64,000 bases of DNA. It comes from Ursus arctos (taxonomy: Eukaryota > Chordata > Mammalia > Carnivora > Ursidae). The notes beneath the pieces are model-generated. The model saw nothing but the letters and a program-made list of their open reading frames with translations. It ran no database searches and was not told the DNA's origin. Below are positions 60,164-64,000 of the stretch, piece after piece (position 1 is the stretch's first letter; every line of letters begins with the position of its first letter). Both the position numbers and the translations under genes were made by a program. The DNA lies in contig NW_026622786.1 in the NCBI RefSeq assembly GCF_023065955.2, forward strand, positions 42,890,938-42,954,937. The letters are read 5' to 3'.

Positions 60164-61180
60164 ACTCTTTGAAAAAATATTCATTCAGCAAATACTGACA
60201 GAGTACAAAGTATGCATAGGACATGGCTCTGGTATTTAAGGGTTGCTCGTTGGGCTGAAGGTACTGAAGTAGAAAGACAGCTATATATGGTTCTACCTCA
60301 TCCTCCTCAGTCATTTCACTTGTCCCCTGCAGGAGCCCCCTGCCCGTTCGTTCCCTGCGTGCAGTGGATGACCTTATTGCATCTCAACCCAGACACTGGT
60401 GTCTGTTTCCACATATCCATATATGTTCGGGAATGTTTCTATCCTGTCTCTCTGTAGAAACAGGAGTCGTTTGATTCTCTATTTTCAGAGCGTCCCATCC
60501 ATCCCCTGCCAGCCAGGGCTAATTCCTCATGTGAATTTATTTCCCTTTTCAAGTCAGATAGATGGCTGGGATTTCCTTCCACACGATGTCTCTGAAGGGA
60601 CAGGGCTAACGTGCACAGTGCCTAACTTGCAAGATCAAGAAACTCGTTTTACACCTGGCACAGGCCCTGGCACATAGTAGGCCATTGGGTACATGTGATT
60701 TCCCTTCCTCTTTAAAAACACGGTAGTTGGAATTATATACCGTGAGATCATTTACAATTTATGCATTGTTATACATCAGTGCTTAAATATATGGAGATCA
60801 CTTCTTCCTGTTGTAAGTTATCATCAAATAGAATTTATGAACCCTCAGATTCATGGGGTTGGGACGAATGGTATAAAATTGAGGCAATAAAGCTCCATTC
60901 TGCACTTTTGCTCAGAACTTCTTTCACACACATTTTTTAACCTAATAATAATATTTCACAGTTGTAAAACTTTTTTTTTTTCAACTTAGACATTTGCTAC
61001 TGTGGTTGGCATTGTCTCATGCTTGCATTAACTGGTCATATGTACCAATGAGTTGAGTCTTAATTTTCCATCTATAAAATTTGGTGCCTGGATTTATGTA
61101 TATTATAAGTGGAAAGGCTAATTGAAAAGTGGTAAGATTGGAATCTAAGGGACTTGATATGCAGTGGCTTCTAGGACTAA
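60164..61180. other. Unique intergenic sequence
   Basis: ORFs 60212-60457 and 60399-60677 overlap and have no family resemblance. No other feature is visible. Confidence 0.5.
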
Positions 61181-62180
61181 TTAATTAATTAACTGCTTCA
61201 CTTATCATGCATTTACTGAGAAACTGCACTGTGACATGCAGCATGCTAGATGCTGATAATACGGAGATGGAAGTTTCTCAGGAAGCTCATAGGCTGCCAG
61301 TACAGATACTTCAATAAGGGATTGCAGCGTGGTGTATGGAAAGTGCCATAGTAGCGACATGTCCGTGGTATTGCAGTAGTGAAAAAGGAGGAACAGTCAA
61401 CTCAGCAACTTTTAAAATGTGGGTTTTAATATCATTTAGGTATAATGAGGCCAACCAATCAGAAAATGATTGCCATTGCAAAATACTTTGTTATACTCAG
61501 AGATCCCAAAGAAGGGGGCATGCCATATCACAGAAGGCTCATGGGAAAGAACCAGGATTAGTCAGAAAGTAGAGAGAGGTGGGGATGTGGGCAAGAGACT
61601 TTCGTATGGTTGAGCAAGGCAGGGTCACCAAGTTTAGGATTGGCTAGTTGAGTAATTTCAGTGGACTCTGGGGCAGAAGGGCTCTCCCTTGTTATGTGGT
61701 ACCTGGTCCTGGGGTGATTAGGGCAGGTAGGTGATTGCTGATAAAGAAGAAAGTTGGGGGTATGGACTCTGGATTGCCTTTCACCTGCAAAAGGCATGTT
61801 CCTAGGCTAGTTGCTTGCTCTCTAGGAATTATCTAATCCTTACAGGGGCAATCTTCCACGGTAAGCAAGTCCTCATATATCAAAGTATCAAAACATAAAA
61901 AAGAAAAAACTTGGATAATACAACTGTGTGGGGCCAAGACAGCTAGGAAAACAGGTCAAAAACAAGAGGAGAAAAGCTTTCTGGGCAGAAGGTTCAGCTT
62001 ATGCAAATGCCCAGGGACAGCGGAAGCATGTTTTTAGTTCAATATGTTCGGAGTCTGGAGAGAGGATGCAGTATGAGCAATGGGGTTAGGGGGATGATGT
62101 AGACAGGAGCCAGTTCATGAAGTTTGCCTGGCTAAGGAATTTGGACTTTTTTTTAAAAGTAGAAGGAATAACTGACAGGT
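61181..62180 (+). repeat. LINE-2 3' fragment, plus strand (patchy)
   Basis: 'cagcatgctagatgctgata' and 'ctcaggaagctcataggctg' open it. Later 'aatgcccagggacagcggaagcatg' and 'ggagccagttcatgaagttt' fit the LINE-2 3' order. The middle (61340-61960) is mostly unassigned. Confidence 0.5.
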
Positions 62181-62489
62181 TTTACGTAGGAGGGAGACAG
62201 TGATTTCAGTTTACTTCTGTTTGGTAAAAATCTATGCTACTAAATCTGTGCTACTTAAAAATTAATGAGGTTTCACATCTCATCTTTGTAAGATAAACAA
62301 CATGATATGTTTAGTACTTTCAATGATGATGTAAAGCATGTTTACTCTTTCTTTCCTTGGGTTATAAATCCTTGGTATTCTCTTTCCAGTACCCTCCAAG
62401 AAGGCAGGTAGTACAGCAGAGAGTATAGAGTGATAAGGCAGTAATTAAAGGACCAGTGTGTTGGTTAGTTCATTGGCTGAGTCACCTAA

Positions 62490-62645
62490 CTTCTCTAAAG
62501 AGAGGCCTAGTGGTTAAGATCATCCAGACAGTGGGTGGGTGTGAATCCTGTCTCTCTACTTGCTATGTGACCTTGAGCAAATTATTTAAATTCTGTTTCA
62601 GTTTTCTTATATGTAAAATGGAAAAAAATAAGAATACTTATGTCA
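62490..62645 (+). repeat. MIR element, plus strand
   Basis: 'gaggcctagtggttaagatc', 'gtgtgaatcctgtctctcta', 'tgctatgtgaccttgagcaa' and 'atatgtaaaatggaaaaaa' match MIR sense order. Confidence 0.82.
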
Positions 62646-63478
62646 TAGGATTGAAAAGATTTGGATTCCTCACCCATCATGCCTCTGTCAGCAAACCAAT
62701 GCCTTATGTAGGATTATGATGGTCTATGCAATATTAGACCAATGGGTACACATCATAACAAGATAAAGGGCAATGGGATGATGCTTATGGAAATCACCAG
62801 TGCTGTCATATTCCTCAACCCTCAGAAGCAGCAACTCTTGTATGGTGAAGGAAGGAATGGAATATTGAAGACTATTGTTCTTGGTTGAAGTCAAAATCCT
62901 ATAAAGCTAGTGTGCTAGCCTATAGGTTGCTGTAAGTCAGAGATCAATATATGGGCTGTTTTCCTCCTACTGCTTTCAATGACCAAGGAATAAACATTTC
63001 AAAACCAACAGCCAGAGTGGAGTGGTGATTTGTATGATTTTATCTAATGCCTCCTAGCCACATTTATGCTTCCTGCCTTTATGATTCTGGGTTCTATTTC
63101 TCACCGGGAGATATAATTGTTCCCATGAAATGGAAACTGCTAATTCTGCCTTGCCTTTTCAGATTCTTCATGCCATGAGGCAACTACCCCAAAAGGTATT
63201 CTATTTCAGTTGGGCTGGTTGACCCAGGGTAGCAAGGCAAAGGAGGGTTGCTACATAAAGGAGGGAGAAGTAAGGATGGAAACAGTAGATGCCCCATGGA
63301 ATCTTAATGGAAGACTGTCACAGCCCCACATAGGCAGGTCTGCTAAGGGTTCAGATCTCTCAAGAATGAAAGCGTGTGTTAATGAACTTGGAAAAGAACC
63401 CCAACAAACGAGTTGATGGTTCAAGAAAAGGAATACAGCTTGTGTACAGATGTATTTCCTTCCTTGCTATTCTATAGA
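62646..63478. other. Unique intergenic sequence
   Basis: No recognised gene or repeat. Confidence 0.5.
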
Positions 63479-63525
63479 GATGACAGATAGATGCATGGAT
63501 GTATGGATAGATAGATGGATGGATG

Positions 63526-63579
<54 letters not shown>

Positions 63580-63655
63580 GGGATGGGGTGGATGGATGGA
63601 TGGATAGATGGATGAATGAATACATATATGCATACATATATATGTATGTGTATAC
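63479..63655. repeat. Compound (GATA)n/(GATG)n/(GACA)n microsatellite
   Basis: Blocks of gatg/gata, then about eleven pure gata units, three gaca units, more gatg and finally a tata/tacata tail span about 170 bases. Minus-strand ORFs rich in SIYLSIYL are its translation. Confidence 0.95.
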
Positions 63656-63693
63656 ATAGTAAAATCTCACCTTGACATAAAAATTGGAGACTA

Positions 63694-63887
63694 GGGGCGC
63701 CTGGGTGGCACAGCGGTTAAGCGTTTGCCTTCGGCTCAGGGCGTGATCCCGGCGTTATGGGATTGAGCCCCACATCAGGCTCCTCCGCTATGAGCTTGCT
63801 TCTTCCTCTCCCACTCCCCCTGCTTGTATGCCCTCTCTCGCTGGCTGTCTCTATCTCTGTCTAATAAATAAATAAAATCTTTAAAAA
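63694..63887 (+). repeat. CAN-SINE (young arctoid type), plus strand, with perfect 14-bp target duplication
   Basis: 'ggggcgcctgggtggcacag', 'gtttgccttcggctcagggc', 'cttcttcctctcccactccc' and 'aataaataaaatcttt' with an A-tail are present. aaaattggagacta flanks it at 63680-63693 and 63888-63901. Confidence 0.97.
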
Positions 63888-64000
63888 AAAATTGGAGACT
63901 AAAACTTAAAAAAATGTTTGTTATGATATTGGTGAAAAGCAATATCTAGAGTTGATCTTTCAGTCACTATGTAAAAGGAAAGGAAATATTTTCAATTATT

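Noticed and set aside
63467..63670. Open frames rich in SIYLSIYL
   Set aside because: They are translations of the GATA/GATG microsatellite.

Overview
This window is nuclear DNA of a carnivoran mammal. Its best marker is the repeated tRNA-derived CAN-SINE, read as ggcgcctgggtggc...ctgccttcggctcagg...CT-rich tract...aataaataaaatctt-A(n). At least fourteen copies are present on both strands, several with intact target-site duplications. The young sub-family (the 'cttcggctcagggcgtgatcc' type with 'cttcttcctctcccactcc') is the form I associate with arctoid carnivores (bears, giant panda, seals). The order is firm; the family is an inference.

One gene is recognisable: the 5' end of ST6GALNAC5, an alpha-2,6-sialyltransferase of ganglioside synthesis, on the minus strand inside a CpG island at about 47.8-49.66 kb. 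Coding exon 1 is only five codons (MKTLM, 49385-49399). Intron 1 is 819 bp. Exon 2 (48344-48565) encodes 74 residues: the membrane anchor and the glutamine/proline-rich stem. Both junctions are phase 0 with GT/AG ends. The catalytic exons (sialylmotifs) are absent, so bases 1-48343 are read as part of a very long intron 2, and about 49.7-64 kb is upstream intergenic DNA. A GC box, an inverted CCAAT box and two short upstream ORFs lie before the start codon.

The rest is ordinary non-coding mammalian DNA. It has decayed LINE-1 pieces (about 0.9-2.05, 4.9-7.4, 18.5-21.5, 23.4-26.1, 28.5-29.6, 30.5-30.9, 31.5-32.9, 34.3-36.0, 37.4-37.6 and 54.8-55.5 kb), ancient LINE-2 and MIR pieces, two MER5-like DNA-transposon relics, one possible solo LTR, and microsatellites. 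The clearest repeat architecture is at 34.35-36.04 kb: an old plus-strand LINE-1 split by a 1.2 kb minus-strand LINE-1 with a 15-bp target duplication, which itself holds two CAN-SINEs.

No RNA gene, CRISPR array, operon or novel multi-gene system was seen. Most translated ORFs of 60-140 residues are chance frames or repeat frames. Repeat family names come from remembered consensus sequences, not from a search, so their boundaries are approximate.
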